From JAJDOD01 sp050299835 (GTDB lineage Bacteria; Pseudomonadota; Alphaproteobacteria; Rhodobacterales; Rhodobacteraceae), in the NCBI GenBank assembly GCA_050299835.1, contig JBNKWP010000018.1, positions 3,704-67,703 of the forward strand: a DNA stretch of 64,000 bases. The letters are read 5' to 3'. The notes under the pieces were generated by a model. The model searched no databases. It was not told where the DNA came from and saw only the letters and a program-made list of their open reading frames with translations. A program made the position numbers and the translations under genes. Positions 52,320-60,577 of the stretch are shown one piece after another. How positions within the stretch are numbered: the stretch's first letter is position 1; each line of letters begins with the position of its first letter.

Positions 52320-52850
52320 TCATTCATCCGCCTCCGGTTCGGGCGGACAGCCCTCCGGCACCGGATCGCCGTCGAAGGCGGCCTCGCCGCAGGCATTGAT
52401 CTGGTGCCAGACAAAACCCCGGCCTTGCCCGTCGAGCGCCACCACCCGGTCGAATCCGTAGACGATATTGAAAACGCTCAGATAAGCCGTGGCTTCCCCC
52501 GCCTCCAGCGCAGCACCAATGGCCTTGGCGTCGAAACAGTCGAACCAGCCGGGCGCGACATTCGGCACGGGGGTTTCATAGAGCTGATAGGTCTCGGTCA
52601 GCAGCGCCTCGCTCATCTCCGTCTCAAAGCACGCGCGGTAGCGCAAGGGCGAGCTGTCGGCGTCGATCCCCCGGAAATTCTCGTAGAGGATGGCTTCCGG
52701 CTCGCCGGTGTTGATGTTGGTCAGAAGAACATCCTCCTGCGTCTCCGACACCGGCACCTCGTCGTAGAAGGCATAGACCTGCAGGTAATACATAGCGCCG
52801 CCTGCAAGGACGGCAGAGATCACAAGGAAGGATGCCAGAAACCTGCCCAT
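52320..52850 (-). CDS. Conserved hypothetical secreted/membrane protein (DUF6446-like) between glyQ and glyS
   Basis: Protein of 176 residues with one N-terminal hydrophobic segment (FLASFLVISAVLAGGAMYYL), then a periplasmic domain with paired cysteines (YRACFETEMSEA, GWFDCFDAKAIG, INACGEAAFDG, GCPPEPEAD). I associate this with the family called DUF6446, found with glycyl-tRNA synthetase genes in Rhodobacteraceae. The start overlaps the glyQ stop (TGATG). Function unknown. Confidence 0.8.
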   Translation of the reverse strand: MGRFLASFLVISAVLAGGAMYYLQVYAFYDEVPVSETQEDVLLTNINTGEPEAILYENFRGIDADSSPLRYRACFETEMSEALLTETYQLYETPVPNVAPGWFDCFDAKAIGAALEAGEATAYLSVFNIVYGFDRVVALDGQGRGFVWHQINACGEAAFDGDPVPEGCPPEPEADE

Positions 52851-53770
52851 CAGGCCGCACCCGCCGCTTCGGTTGTGACAAACGCATCTGCACAGGCTTT
52901 GGCCAGCGCCCGGACCCGCCCGATATAGGCCTGCCGTTCGGTGACCGAGATCACGCCGCGCGCATCCAGAAGGTTGAAAAGGTGAGACGCCTTGATGCAC
53001 TGGTCGTAAGCCGGATGCGCCATCACGATCCGCTTGCCGGTCTTGGGGTCGATGTCATCAGCCGCAAGCGCCCGCTGGCACTCGGCCTCGGCATCCTCGA
53101 AATGCTTCAGCAACATGTCGGTATCCGCCACGTCGAAATTCCAGCGCGAATATTCCTGCTCCGTCTGCCGGAACACGTCGCCATAGCTCAGCGCAATCGG
53201 CGTTTGCGGATCGTTGAACGGCATGTCCATCACGTGGTCCACGCCCAACACATACATCGCCAGCCGTTCCAGCCCATAGGTCAGCTCGCCAGAGACCGGC
53301 TTGCAGTCATGCCCGCCGACCTGTTGGAAATAGGTGTACTGGCTGACTTCCATCCCGTCGCACCAGACCTCCCAGCCCAGACCCCATGCGCCCAGCGTCG
53401 GGCTTTCCCAGTCGTCTTCGACAAAGCGGATGTCGTGCAGCTCCATGTCGATCCCGATGGCCTCCAGCGAGCCGAGATAGAGCGCCTGCAAATCCGGCGG
53501 CGACGGTTTGATCAGCACCTGGAACTGGTAGTAGTGCTGCAACCGGTTCGGGTTCTCCCCATAACGCCCGTCGGTGGGTCGCCGCGACGGCTGAACATAG
53601 GCCGCCGCCCAGGGCTTCGAGCCAAGCGAGCGCAGCGTGGTCGCCGGGTGAAACGTGCCCGCACCCACTTCCATGTCATAGGGCTGCATGATCGCGCAGC
53701 CCTTGGCCGCCCAATAGGTCTGCAATCGCAGGAGAATTTCCTGAAAACTTTTCGGTTTCTCGACCGCCAT
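52850..53770 (-). CDS. glyQ: Glycine--tRNA ligase alpha subunit
   Basis: Catalytic alpha chain of 306 residues. Class II synthetase motifs: SFQEILLRLQTYWAAKGC, MEVGAGTFHPATTLR, YVQPSRRPTDGRYG and YELERLAMY-like TYGLERLAMYVLG. It forms glycyl-adenylate and charges tRNA-Gly together with GlyS. Upstream of the small membrane protein gene and glyS in one unit. Confidence 0.97.
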   Translation of the reverse strand: MAVEKPKSFQEILLRLQTYWAAKGCAIMQPYDMEVGAGTFHPATTLRSLGSKPWAAAYVQPSRRPTDGRYGENPNRLQHYYQFQVLIKPSPPDLQALYLGSLEAIGIDMELHDIRFVEDDWESPTLGAWGLGWEVWCDGMEVSQYTYFQQVGGHDCKPVSGELTYGLERLAMYVLGVDHVMDMPFNDPQTPIALSYGDVFRQTEQEYSRWNFDVADTDMLLKHFEDAEAECQRALAADDIDPKTGKRIVMAHPAYDQCIKASHLFNLLDARGVISVTERQAYIGRVRALAKACADAFVTTEAAGAA

Positions 53771-53914
53771 CTGCCGCTCCTCGGGGAAATCGCGTTCTCA
53801 TTAAGCAACAGGTCCCTTGGGGTCAATCAACTGCGCGTTAAAGGGGGTGCAACTGCCGGTGGCAGAGGCTAAAACGGCTCGAAATCGGCCCGTCCTGGGG
53901 GGCTCAGAAATAAC

Positions 53915-55627
53915 ATGGTTGACCGTATGCTGCAGAAATTTGCCGCCCTTTTCCTGTTCACAATCCTCGCCGGGATGGCCCAAGCCCAAAGCTGGGTCCA
54001 GATCGAAGCCCAACCGGGGGCAAACCGCGCGATCTCACGGGCCGAGGCCTATTCCGACGTCCTGCCGGATGTGAACGCCTTCCGCACCGGAACCACATGG
54101 CACGCCATCGCCATCGGCCCATTCGCTACCGAAGATCAGGCCCGCCGCCGCCTGCTGGAACTGCGCGCCCAGCGTCTCGTGCCGTCCGACAGCTTCGTCT
54201 CCGACGGCCGCACGTTCGGCGAACGCATCTTCGGCACCGGCGTGGCACTGGCTGCACCGGCCACGCCCGCAGCCCCAGAAACCCCGGCCCCGGTCCTTGA
54301 ACCGGGCGAGGAAACTCCGGCAGAGGCCCGCAGCAGCGAGCGCGACCTCACCCGTGAAGACCGCGCTCTGATCCAGGAAGCCATGCGCTTTGAAGGCTTT
54401 TACAACTCCGTCATCGACGCCGCCTTCGGCCCCGGCACCCGCAGCGCCATGTCCGCGTGGCAGGAAGCCAACGGCTATGAGGGCACCGGCATCCTGACCA
54501 CTCTCCAGCGCCGCGAACTGGTCGAGGGCTACCAGTCCACCATCGCCTCGCTCGGCCTTGCCCCGGTTGGCGATGACCAGGCGGGAATCGAAATCGACAT
54601 GCCGACCGCGCTCGTCAGTTTCGACCGCTATGAGGCCCCCTTCGCCCATTACGGCTCGGCCACCGAGGACGGCGTGAAGGTCGTCCTTCTCAGCCTCACC
54701 GGCGATGCCAACACGCTCGCGGCCTATTTCGACATCCTGCAAATGCTCGAAATCGTCCCGGCCACAGGCGACCGCAATCTCGGCAGCGAAAGCTTCACCA
54801 TCGAAGGCCAGAACGACCGCATCCGGTCCTACAGCTATGCCCGTCGCGCGGGCGATGCTGTGAAGGGCTTTACGCTGGTCTGGCCCAAGGGCGACGACAA
54901 GCGCTTCGCTTTGGCCGTCGATGCCATGCGCGAAAGCTTCCGCACCACTGACGCGGTTCTGCCCGACGGCATCGGCAGCGGCGTGCAGGATATCGACCTG
55001 ATGTCCGGGCTGGAAATCCGCCGTCCCGAAAGATCGCGTTCGGGCTTCTTCATCGCCAGCGACGGCACTGTCCTGACTACCGCTGACGTGGTGCGCGACT
55101 GCGGGCGGATCACGCTCGACGCCGATGTCGAAGCGGATGTTGTGGCCGAGGACGCGACGCTCGGCCTCGCACTCCTCAAACCCCGCCAGAGCCTCGCGCC
55201 GCTCTCCATCGCCCGGCTTGCCGCCACCGAACCGCGCCTTCAATCGGACGTGGCCGTGGCCGGGTATTCGTTCGGCGGTATCCTGACCGCGCCGACCCTG
55301 ACCTATGGCACGCTCGCCGACGTCAAGGGCCTGAACGGCGACACCCAAGTGCAGCGCCTCGATATCGCCAGCGCACCCGGTGACGCCGGCGGCCCGGTGC
55401 TCGCGGGCTCGGGAGCGGTCGTCGGCATGTTGCTCGCCCCCGGAGAGAACGGCAACCGCCAGCTTCCCGCCAACGTGGCCTTCGCCGCCGACGCGCCCGT
55501 GCTGGCGGAATTCCTCTCTGCCAACGGGGTGACCCCTGTCGCTATGGACCTCGGTGAAAACATCCCGCCTGAGGATCTGACCCTGCTCGCCACAGACCTG
55601 ACCGTTCTCGTCAGCTGCTGGAACTGA
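53915..55627 (+). CDS. Secreted SPOR/peptidoglycan-binding protein with inactive trypsin-like domain
   Basis: Protein of 570 residues with a signal peptide (LFLFTILAGMAQAQ), a SPOR-like region (about 25-95), a Pro/Ala-rich linker, a PG_binding_1 domain (about 145-200: EAMRFEGFYNSVIDAAFGPGTR), a middle domain, and a C-terminal trypsin-like fold. The protease triad is degenerate: the His position reads TTADVV, and the Ser position reads APGDAGGPV instead of GDSGGP. It is probably a peptidoglycan-associated binding protein. ATG at 53915; M at 53927 is also possible. Confidence 0.85.
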   Translation: MVDRMLQKFAALFLFTILAGMAQAQSWVQIEAQPGANRAISRAEAYSDVLPDVNAFRTGTTWHAIAIGPFATEDQARRRLLELRAQRLVPSDSFVSDGRTFGERIFGTGVALAAPATPAAPETPAPVLEPGEETPAEARSSERDLTREDRALIQEAMRFEGFYNSVIDAAFGPGTRSAMSAWQEANGYEGTGILTTLQRRELVEGYQSTIASLGLAPVGDDQAGIEIDMPTALVSFDRYEAPFAHYGSATEDGVKVVLLSLTGDANTLAAYFDILQMLEIVPATGDRNLGSESFTIEGQNDRIRSYSYARRAGDAVKGFTLVWPKGDDKRFALAVDAMRESFRTTDAVLPDGIGSGVQDIDLMSGLEIRRPERSRSGFFIASDGTVLTTADVVRDCGRITLDADVEADVVAEDATLGLALLKPRQSLAPLSIARLAATEPRLQSDVAVAGYSFGGILTAPTLTYGTLADVKGLNGDTQVQRLDIASAPGDAGGPVLAGSGAVVGMLLAPGENGNRQLPANVAFAADAPVLAEFLSANGVTPVAMDLGENIPPEDLTLLATDLTVLVSCWN

Positions 55628-55634
55628 TCTTACT

Positions 55635-55655
55635 GCCCGGCGCATCCCGCCGGGC
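55635..55655. terminator. Hairpin between convergent genes
   Basis: GCCCGGC/GCCGGGC, a 7-bp stem with a 7-base loop, fills the 33-base gap between the convergent protease-like and trkH genes. No T-run on either strand. Confidence 0.4.
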
Positions 55656-55660
55656 GGCTC

Positions 55661-57109
55661 TCACGACCGCCAGAACCGGCTGGTGAACAGCACGAAGACC
55701 GCCATCAGCTCCAGCCGCCCCGCCAGCATGGCAAAGGCCAGGATCCACTTGGCCGGATCGTTCAGCGCCCCGAAATTCCCAGCCGGTCCGATAATGTCTC
55801 CAAGACCGGGGCCGATATTGGCAATCGCCGTCGCTGCCCCGCTGACCGAGGTCACAAAGTCAAGGCCGGTTGCACCCAGCAGGATGGAGATCACCCCCAA
55901 TGTCACGACGAACATGGTCAGAAACGCCGTGACAGACGAAATCACGTCTTCCGAAACCGTGCGCCCGTCATATTTCAGCTGAAACACACCGTGCGGCGAG
56001 TGGATGCGCCGGATTTGGTTCTTCACGGCACTCACCAGCAATTGATACCGGAACACCTTCACCGAACAACAGGTCGAGCCCGCGCAGCCGCCAATCAGCC
56101 CGACGAAGAAGAACAACGTCACCGGGAACGTGCCCCAAAGCTGATAATCCACACTCGCAAAGCCGGTTCCGGTGATGATCGACGTGATGTTGAATGTCGC
56201 CTCGCGCAGCGAGTGTTCGAAATGGTCGCCATTGATCACGACCCGATAGACCGTGATCACCAGGATCAGCACCAGAACGATTACCAGGAAGGTCCGGATC
56301 TGACTGTCCGCAAGGATTGGCCGGCTCGACCCGGCCAGAAGCTGCACGTAGCGCACAAATGGGAGGCTGGCGAGCACCATGAAGACCGAGGCCACGTATT
56401 CCGGCATCCCCTGATGCGCTCCGAATGAGGCATCGCCCGTGGAAAACCCGCCCGTTGAAACCGATGTCAGCGCATGGTTGATCGCATCGAAAGCCGACAG
56501 CCCACTGACCGAATAGGCCAGGATGCAGGCCAGCGTCAGCCCGACATAGACCACCGAGATCCGCGATGCGATCTCGGCCGCCCGGGGAAGAACCTTGCCA
56601 TCCGTCTCGAACGCCTCGGAGCGGAAGATCTGCATCCCCCCGACCCGCAATTCCGGCAGAAACACCATCGCCACGACTATGATCCCGATGCCACCGAACC
56701 ATTGCAGCATCGACCGCCACAAAAGCAGGCCCTCGGGCAGGTCGTCGAGCCCCGAAAAGACGGTGGAGCCGGTGGTGGTCAGCCCCGACATCGCCTCGAA
56801 ATAGGCATCCGTCACACTGGCCTCGGTCGCTCCGTTCAGAAATGGCAGCGCCCCGAACATCGGCAAAACGGCCCAGACCCCCGTGGTCAGGATAAAGGTC
56901 TGCCGCGTCCCGATCCCGCGGTCCACCGAGTTGGCGCAGGAAATCGCCAGGAACCCGCCGGTCAGAAAGGTCAGAATGGCGCTTTCCAGGAAGACGCCCG
57001 CATGACCGTTGCCAAGCGCCAGATCAAGCGCCATCGGCACCAGCATCGCCGCACCGAGAAAGGCAATCAGCAGGCCGATGACATAGCCGACGGGTCTGAA
57101 ATCTATCAT
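55661..57109 (-). CDS. trkH: TrkH family potassium uptake protein
   Basis: Membrane channel subunit of 482 residues with four membrane-pore-membrane repeats. The selectivity-filter segments are visible: SGLTTTGSTV, SVSTGGFST, ITGTGFASVD and IANIGPGLGD. Imports K+ with TrkA-type regulatory subunits, which are not in the window. Start MIDFRPVG at 57109 is chosen; the longer frame upstream has no family support. Confidence 0.94.
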   Translation of the reverse strand: MIDFRPVGYVIGLLIAFLGAAMLVPMALDLALGNGHAGVFLESAILTFLTGGFLAISCANSVDRGIGTRQTFILTTGVWAVLPMFGALPFLNGATEASVTDAYFEAMSGLTTTGSTVFSGLDDLPEGLLLWRSMLQWFGGIGIIVVAMVFLPELRVGGMQIFRSEAFETDGKVLPRAAEIASRISVVYVGLTLACILAYSVSGLSAFDAINHALTSVSTGGFSTGDASFGAHQGMPEYVASVFMVLASLPFVRYVQLLAGSSRPILADSQIRTFLVIVLVLILVITVYRVVINGDHFEHSLREATFNITSIITGTGFASVDYQLWGTFPVTLFFFVGLIGGCAGSTCCSVKVFRYQLLVSAVKNQIRRIHSPHGVFQLKYDGRTVSEDVISSVTAFLTMFVVTLGVISILLGATGLDFVTSVSGAATAIANIGPGLGDIIGPAGNFGALNDPAKWILAFAMLAGRLELMAVFVLFTSRFWRS

Positions 57110-57156
57110 GTGCGGAGCCTTGGCGCGAGCATCGGTCCAAGTCAACTCCCGGTTCT

Positions 57157-57690
57157 TCAAGGATCGAGACGCGACGCGACAGGTCTTCCCTGCCCGTCGA
57201 AAAAGGGAGTCCGGCGCCACCGGCCCGTCACCCAGGAACGCAACACCCGGCTGGCAAAAGACAGCAACACCGAGCGGACATTGCCAGTCGGCTCTGTGAC
57301 CCGCGCCGTCGCGCCGCTCAGGTTCACATGCGCACGAATCGGGGGAAGTTCCGATTGCGGTTCGATGTCATGGACCTGAAAGCTCGCAAAGGGCACCGCG
57401 CGGAGGGACAGCGTGTTCGCCATCGGCGTGTCGCAGCAATGTGCATACCAGCGCATCGGTCCCTTTTCGGTAATCTTCATCCACCTGAGATGCTCGATCC
57501 CCTTTATCTCGACGGAATCGGGCGCGACCTGGATCAGATCGCTGCCGCCCGCATCATTCAACCGGTCGCCGCTTCCCAACCGGGTGGCGAAATCGCGGCA
57601 ACTCCCGCAATAGCAGACAAGCCGGAAACCATCGGTGGGCAACCTGGCCTCGACCGAACCGCATTCGCAGCGCCATGTTGCACTTGCCAT
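57157..57690 (-). CDS. GFA-like zinc-binding protein (DUF6151-like)
   Basis: Protein of 177 residues with Cys pairs like glutathione-dependent formaldehyde-activating (GFA) proteins: WRCECGSVEA, VCYCGSCRDFAT and HCCDTPMANTL. A carbon-sulfur lyase-like fold binding zinc is expected, but the catalytic role is unknown. ATG at 57690 sits 8 bases after AGGAG; the ATG at 57696 would be too close to it. C terminus is basic. Confidence 0.8.
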   Translation of the reverse strand: MASATWRCECGSVEARLPTDGFRLVCYCGSCRDFATRLGSGDRLNDAGGSDLIQVAPDSVEIKGIEHLRWMKITEKGPMRWYAHCCDTPMANTLSLRAVPFASFQVHDIEPQSELPPIRAHVNLSGATARVTEPTGNVRSVLLSFASRVLRSWVTGRWRRTPFFDGQGRPVASRLDP

Positions 57691-57758
57691 CGCCATATCT
57701 CCTTTGGCGACAAGCTATGCGAAGCCGACAGCAAGTTGAAGTGCGCCTCAGCGGGCTC

Positions 57759-58823
57759 TCAGCCCCGGTGAATCAACGTCCCGAACACATGCGGATCGAG
57801 GCTTTTCTGCGCGAAAGTCGCCCCCTCCGTCAAAATCGACACCGCGTCATGGCTGTGCAGGCTCTCCTGATGGCTGGCCACCACCCGGAAATCGCCGACC
57901 CGCGCATCCCCCTGTAACGCCTCGGCAAAAAGCCGCGCCGCGTCTTCCACGAAAATCGGATGAGCTGCGTTCAGTTCCGCAAAGGCCTGTTCGTCCTCGC
58001 GCTTGACCATCACCTGCGTCTCCGTCGGAACCGCGTCCCGGCAAAGCGCCACTGCATCCTCGAACCAGAGCATTGGCTGATCCGGTTTCAGCACCATCGA
58101 CAACCGCGCCACGGAGCGCTGCGAATGCGGCGTGGCCAATTGCCCGCGCTCGCGGCGGGCATGCTCCGAAAGTTCCAGCGAACAGGGACAGGTCGAGGAA
58201 TAGACGTAATCGAGATGCATCACACGCAGCCGTTCGCCCGCCTCCTCGATCACTTCCAGCGCGATATCGTAATACTGCCAGCCGGTCAGTCCCGAGCGCA
58301 GGCTCTCCACCTTCATCGGGAAGCAAAACCGCAGCTGTATTCGCGCATCGAAACTCTCAAGATCGGTCTTGTAATCGTCCAGTGCCGCCTCGATCACCGC
58401 AAGGCTGAAGGCGCTTTCGGCATGGGCATAGAAGGACCGCATGATCCGGCTCATATTGATGCCCTTTTTATCCGCCTCAAGGCTGACCGTCCCGGTGACC
58501 GAGGTGTCGAGCAAGCGCTCGCCGCCGTCCTTCATATGAAACCGGACCGGCAAACGGAAATTCGAGATGCCCACATGCTGGATCGCCCGGTTCGCGCCAC
58601 GGATCAGCGAGGCCGGCCCGTTCTGCAGATCCGGCAGCGTCTCCTTGTACGCGGGATCGGACCTGAACTCGGATGGGTAATCATCTGAAAGGTTGGGATA
58701 TTTCAGAAAGGCGCCAAGATTCGGATCAATCCCTTCCGCCTCGTTTTGTGCCGCCCAGGCCCGCAAGGTCGCCAGCGCCTCTTGGACATCCGCCCGTCCG
58801 ACATCTTTGACATGGACATTCAT
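57759..58823 (-). CDS. folE2: GTP cyclohydrolase FolE2 (type IB)
   Basis: Makes 7,8-dihydroneopterin triphosphate from GTP, the first step of folate and queuosine-type pathways. 354 residues with FolE2 features: VGISNFRLPVRF, the metal-binding cysteine region YSSTCPCSLELSEHAR, and QRSVARLSM. FolE2 can work with metals other than zinc and is often zinc-starvation regulated; no convincing Zur box was seen. GGGAGA precedes the ATG. A bulged hairpin lies in the 73-base upstream spacer. Confidence 0.95.
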   Translation of the reverse strand: MNVHVKDVGRADVQEALATLRAWAAQNEAEGIDPNLGAFLKYPNLSDDYPSEFRSDPAYKETLPDLQNGPASLIRGANRAIQHVGISNFRLPVRFHMKDGGERLLDTSVTGTVSLEADKKGINMSRIMRSFYAHAESAFSLAVIEAALDDYKTDLESFDARIQLRFCFPMKVESLRSGLTGWQYYDIALEVIEEAGERLRVMHLDYVYSSTCPCSLELSEHARRERGQLATPHSQRSVARLSMVLKPDQPMLWFEDAVALCRDAVPTETQVMVKREDEQAFAELNAAHPIFVEDAARLFAEALQGDARVGDFRVVASHQESLHSHDAVSILTEGATFAQKSLDPHVFGTLIHRG

Positions 58824-58847
58824 CTTGTCTCTCCCGGTTCCGCGACA

Positions 58848-58879
58848 CTGGATATGGGGTGTTACCGAACAATATCCAG
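58848..58879 (-). promoter_or_regulatory. Bulged hairpin or operator upstream of folE2
   Basis: Outer arms CTGGATAT (58848-58855) and ATATCCAG (58872-58879) enclose an inner TGTT/AACA stem with a four-base loop and a four-G bulge on one side. It lies 25 bases upstream of the folE2 start and just after the amidotransferase stop. It could be a terminator for that gene without T-run, a folE2 leader structure, or a protein-binding dyad. Confidence 0.4.
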
Positions 58880-58896
58880 CGATCTCTTATGTGAGT

Positions 58897-59655
58897 TTAC
58901 GCAGTGATCGCCCTGCTGGATTTCACATAGCGATCGACAAAACGTTGCAGGATGCGTTCCGGCTGGGTCACATCCGCTGCCAGCACCGCCTCCGTCAGCA
59001 TCTCGGCCTGTTCGGGCCGGAAATAGCCGTGCCCCTTGTAGATACGAATCCGGTCGGCAAAGACCTGCCCGTCGCCCTCGGGATGGAACTGCGTCGCATA
59101 GACATTGGACCCGACCCGGATCATCTGCACCGGACAGGTGACCCCCGACATCAGATGCACCGCGCCCTCGGGCAGGCGCTGCACCGCCTCCTTGTGACCG
59201 ACAAACACGTCGAAACTCTCCGGCAGCCCCGCCAGCAGCGGATCGTCCTGTCCCGCCTCCGTCACCGAAGCCGTCACCGCGCCCACCGGCTCGCCATAGC
59301 GCGCCTTCGACACTTCGCCGCCCAGGAAATGCGCCAGGATCCCGATCCCCGCGCAACAGCCCAGAAACGGCAGATCGCGGTGGACGATCTCCGGCAGAAG
59401 CCGCAGGATCTCCGCCTCCGCCCGCGCCTCCACCGGATCGCGGGTCGCCGGATCGTCACTGACGCAACCCGGGCCCCCACCCACGATCACCGCGCTGTAA
59501 TCCTCCAGCGCAAACCCCATCGGCAAGGGTGCCGCCTCCAGCCGATGGCGCACCACGTCCCCCTCGCCCAGCCGCCCCTTGTCGAGGAACGCCCGAAACT
59601 CCCCGTCGGAGGCATCGTCTTCCGGTCTCAGCTGAAGGATCAGGACGGGTTTCAT
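58897..59655 (-). CDS. Class I glutamine amidotransferase-like protein
   Basis: Stand-alone amidotransferase domain of 252 residues similar to the GuaA glutaminase half. Nucleophile elbow FLGCCAGIG (Cys101), and catalytic His191/Glu193 in TQFHPEGD. No partner synthetase is adjacent, so the acceptor is unknown; hydrolysis of a gamma-glutamyl compound (PuuD-like role) is possible. Its start overlaps the stop of the upstream membrane protein gene by 4 bases. Confidence 0.88.
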   Translation of the reverse strand: MKPVLILQLRPEDDASDGEFRAFLDKGRLGEGDVVRHRLEAAPLPMGFALEDYSAVIVGGGPGCVSDDPATRDPVEARAEAEILRLLPEIVHRDLPFLGCCAGIGILAHFLGGEVSKARYGEPVGAVTASVTEAGQDDPLLAGLPESFDVFVGHKEAVQRLPEGAVHLMSGVTCPVQMIRVGSNVYATQFHPEGDGQVFADRIRIYKGHGYFRPEQAEMLTEAVLAADVTQPERILQRFVDRYVKSSRAITA

Positions 59656-60137
59656 GTCAGGCTGTCCCGTCGGTTACGACCGAGAAACACCAGGAGGAGG
59701 CCGATCGCTGGCGCGATCCAGGCATAAAAGCCCCACCAGATCGGAACCAGCACAAAACACCACCCGCTCCCTCCGCCATCCAACCTGAAAGCGCTCACAA
59801 GGCACACTGGAATGGCCGAGAGCATCAGGGGCAAGGTCATCGCCATGAAAAAACGACCGGCCAGATACAGCCGCCCGGGAGGAGATTCGGGAGACGCCTC
59901 ACGCGCCGTGCGCGCCTTTTGCCGATATCGGAAAACCGCATGAAAGAACGGTGCAATCATGCAGGTGATCGCCAGAAGCAGGACAAGCAGAATGTTTTGC
60001 TGGCGGAATTGCGCCTCGTACAGCCACCACAACATGACAGCGACGGGAGCGCTCCATGTCAGCACACGGGCGATTGCCTGGGAATTCCGACGCAGAAAAC
60101 TCAAACCTCTCTCCTGCCCAGGAGCTTCTCCATCCAC
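59652..60137 (-). CDS. Hypothetical membrane protein, 161 aa
   Basis: Unrecognised protein with four hydrophobic segments: VLTWSAPVAVMLWWLY, ILLVLLLAITCMIAPFF, MAMTLPLMLSAIPVCLV and FVLVPIWWGFYAW...LLLVFLG, with a basic linker between the second and third. GTG start at 60137 overlaps the acetyltransferase 3' end by 37 bases. The stop overlaps the amidotransferase start, so it is likely co-transcribed with both. Confidence 0.7.
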   Translation of the reverse strand: MDGEAPGQERGLSFLRRNSQAIARVLTWSAPVAVMLWWLYEAQFRQQNILLVLLLAITCMIAPFFHAVFRYRQKARTAREASPESPPGRLYLAGRFFMAMTLPLMLSAIPVCLVSAFRLDGGGSGWCFVLVPIWWGFYAWIAPAIGLLLVFLGRNRRDSLT

Positions 60138-60577
60138 GCGTTCTTCAGCACAACGCCGCCGATTTCAACCTCCTGCCGCCGTACCACCGTCCAGCCATGC
60201 CGGGCAAAGAACGGCTCTGCAAGCAAGCTCGCCTGGGTCGTCAGACGCGAGATACCCTTGGCGCGCGCCCGTCCCTCAAGCACTGAATAGATCCCGTCCG
60301 AGATGCCCTGGCCCATCGCCTCAGGCAGAACAAATGCCAGGTCGAGATACCCGGCTTCATCCGCGGTCATAAACCCAAGCAGCCGCCCGTCTTCCTCGGC
60401 CACCACAGTATCTGCGCCCGACAGCCGCTCCGCCCATCGCTCGCCTTTCGGGGCTTCGGGCGACCATGCCGCCACCTGCTCCTCCGCGTAACGGCTGACG
60501 GCGCCCTGACGGACAGCGGCGTGAAATACTTCGCCCAAGGGCTCGGCATCCGCCGCCCGAAAGGACCGGACCTCCAT
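60101..60577 (-). CDS. GNAT family N-acetyltransferase
   Basis: Acetyltransferase of 158 residues. The fold is recognisable from MEVRSFRAADAEPLGEVF, GFMTADEAGYLDLAFVLPEAMGQGISDGIY (the acetyl-CoA binding Q-G-I-S loop replaces the usual RGxG) and FFARHGWTVVRRQEV. The substrate is unknown. Its start overlaps the metZ stop (TGATG), so it should share the SAM-II control of metZ. Confidence 0.87.
   Translation of the reverse strand: MEVRSFRAADAEPLGEVFHAAVRQGAVSRYAEEQVAAWSPEAPKGERWAERLSGADTVVAEEDGRLLGFMTADEAGYLDLAFVLPEAMGQGISDGIYSVLEGRARAKGISRLTTQASLLAEPFFARHGWTVVRRQEVEIGGVVLKNAWMEKLLGRREV

Noticed and set aside
54035..55645. 536-codon minus-strand open frame opposite the SPOR/pseudo-protease gene
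   Set aside because: Low-complexity antisense shadow with no family features; the plus-strand frame has a signal peptide and ordered domains.
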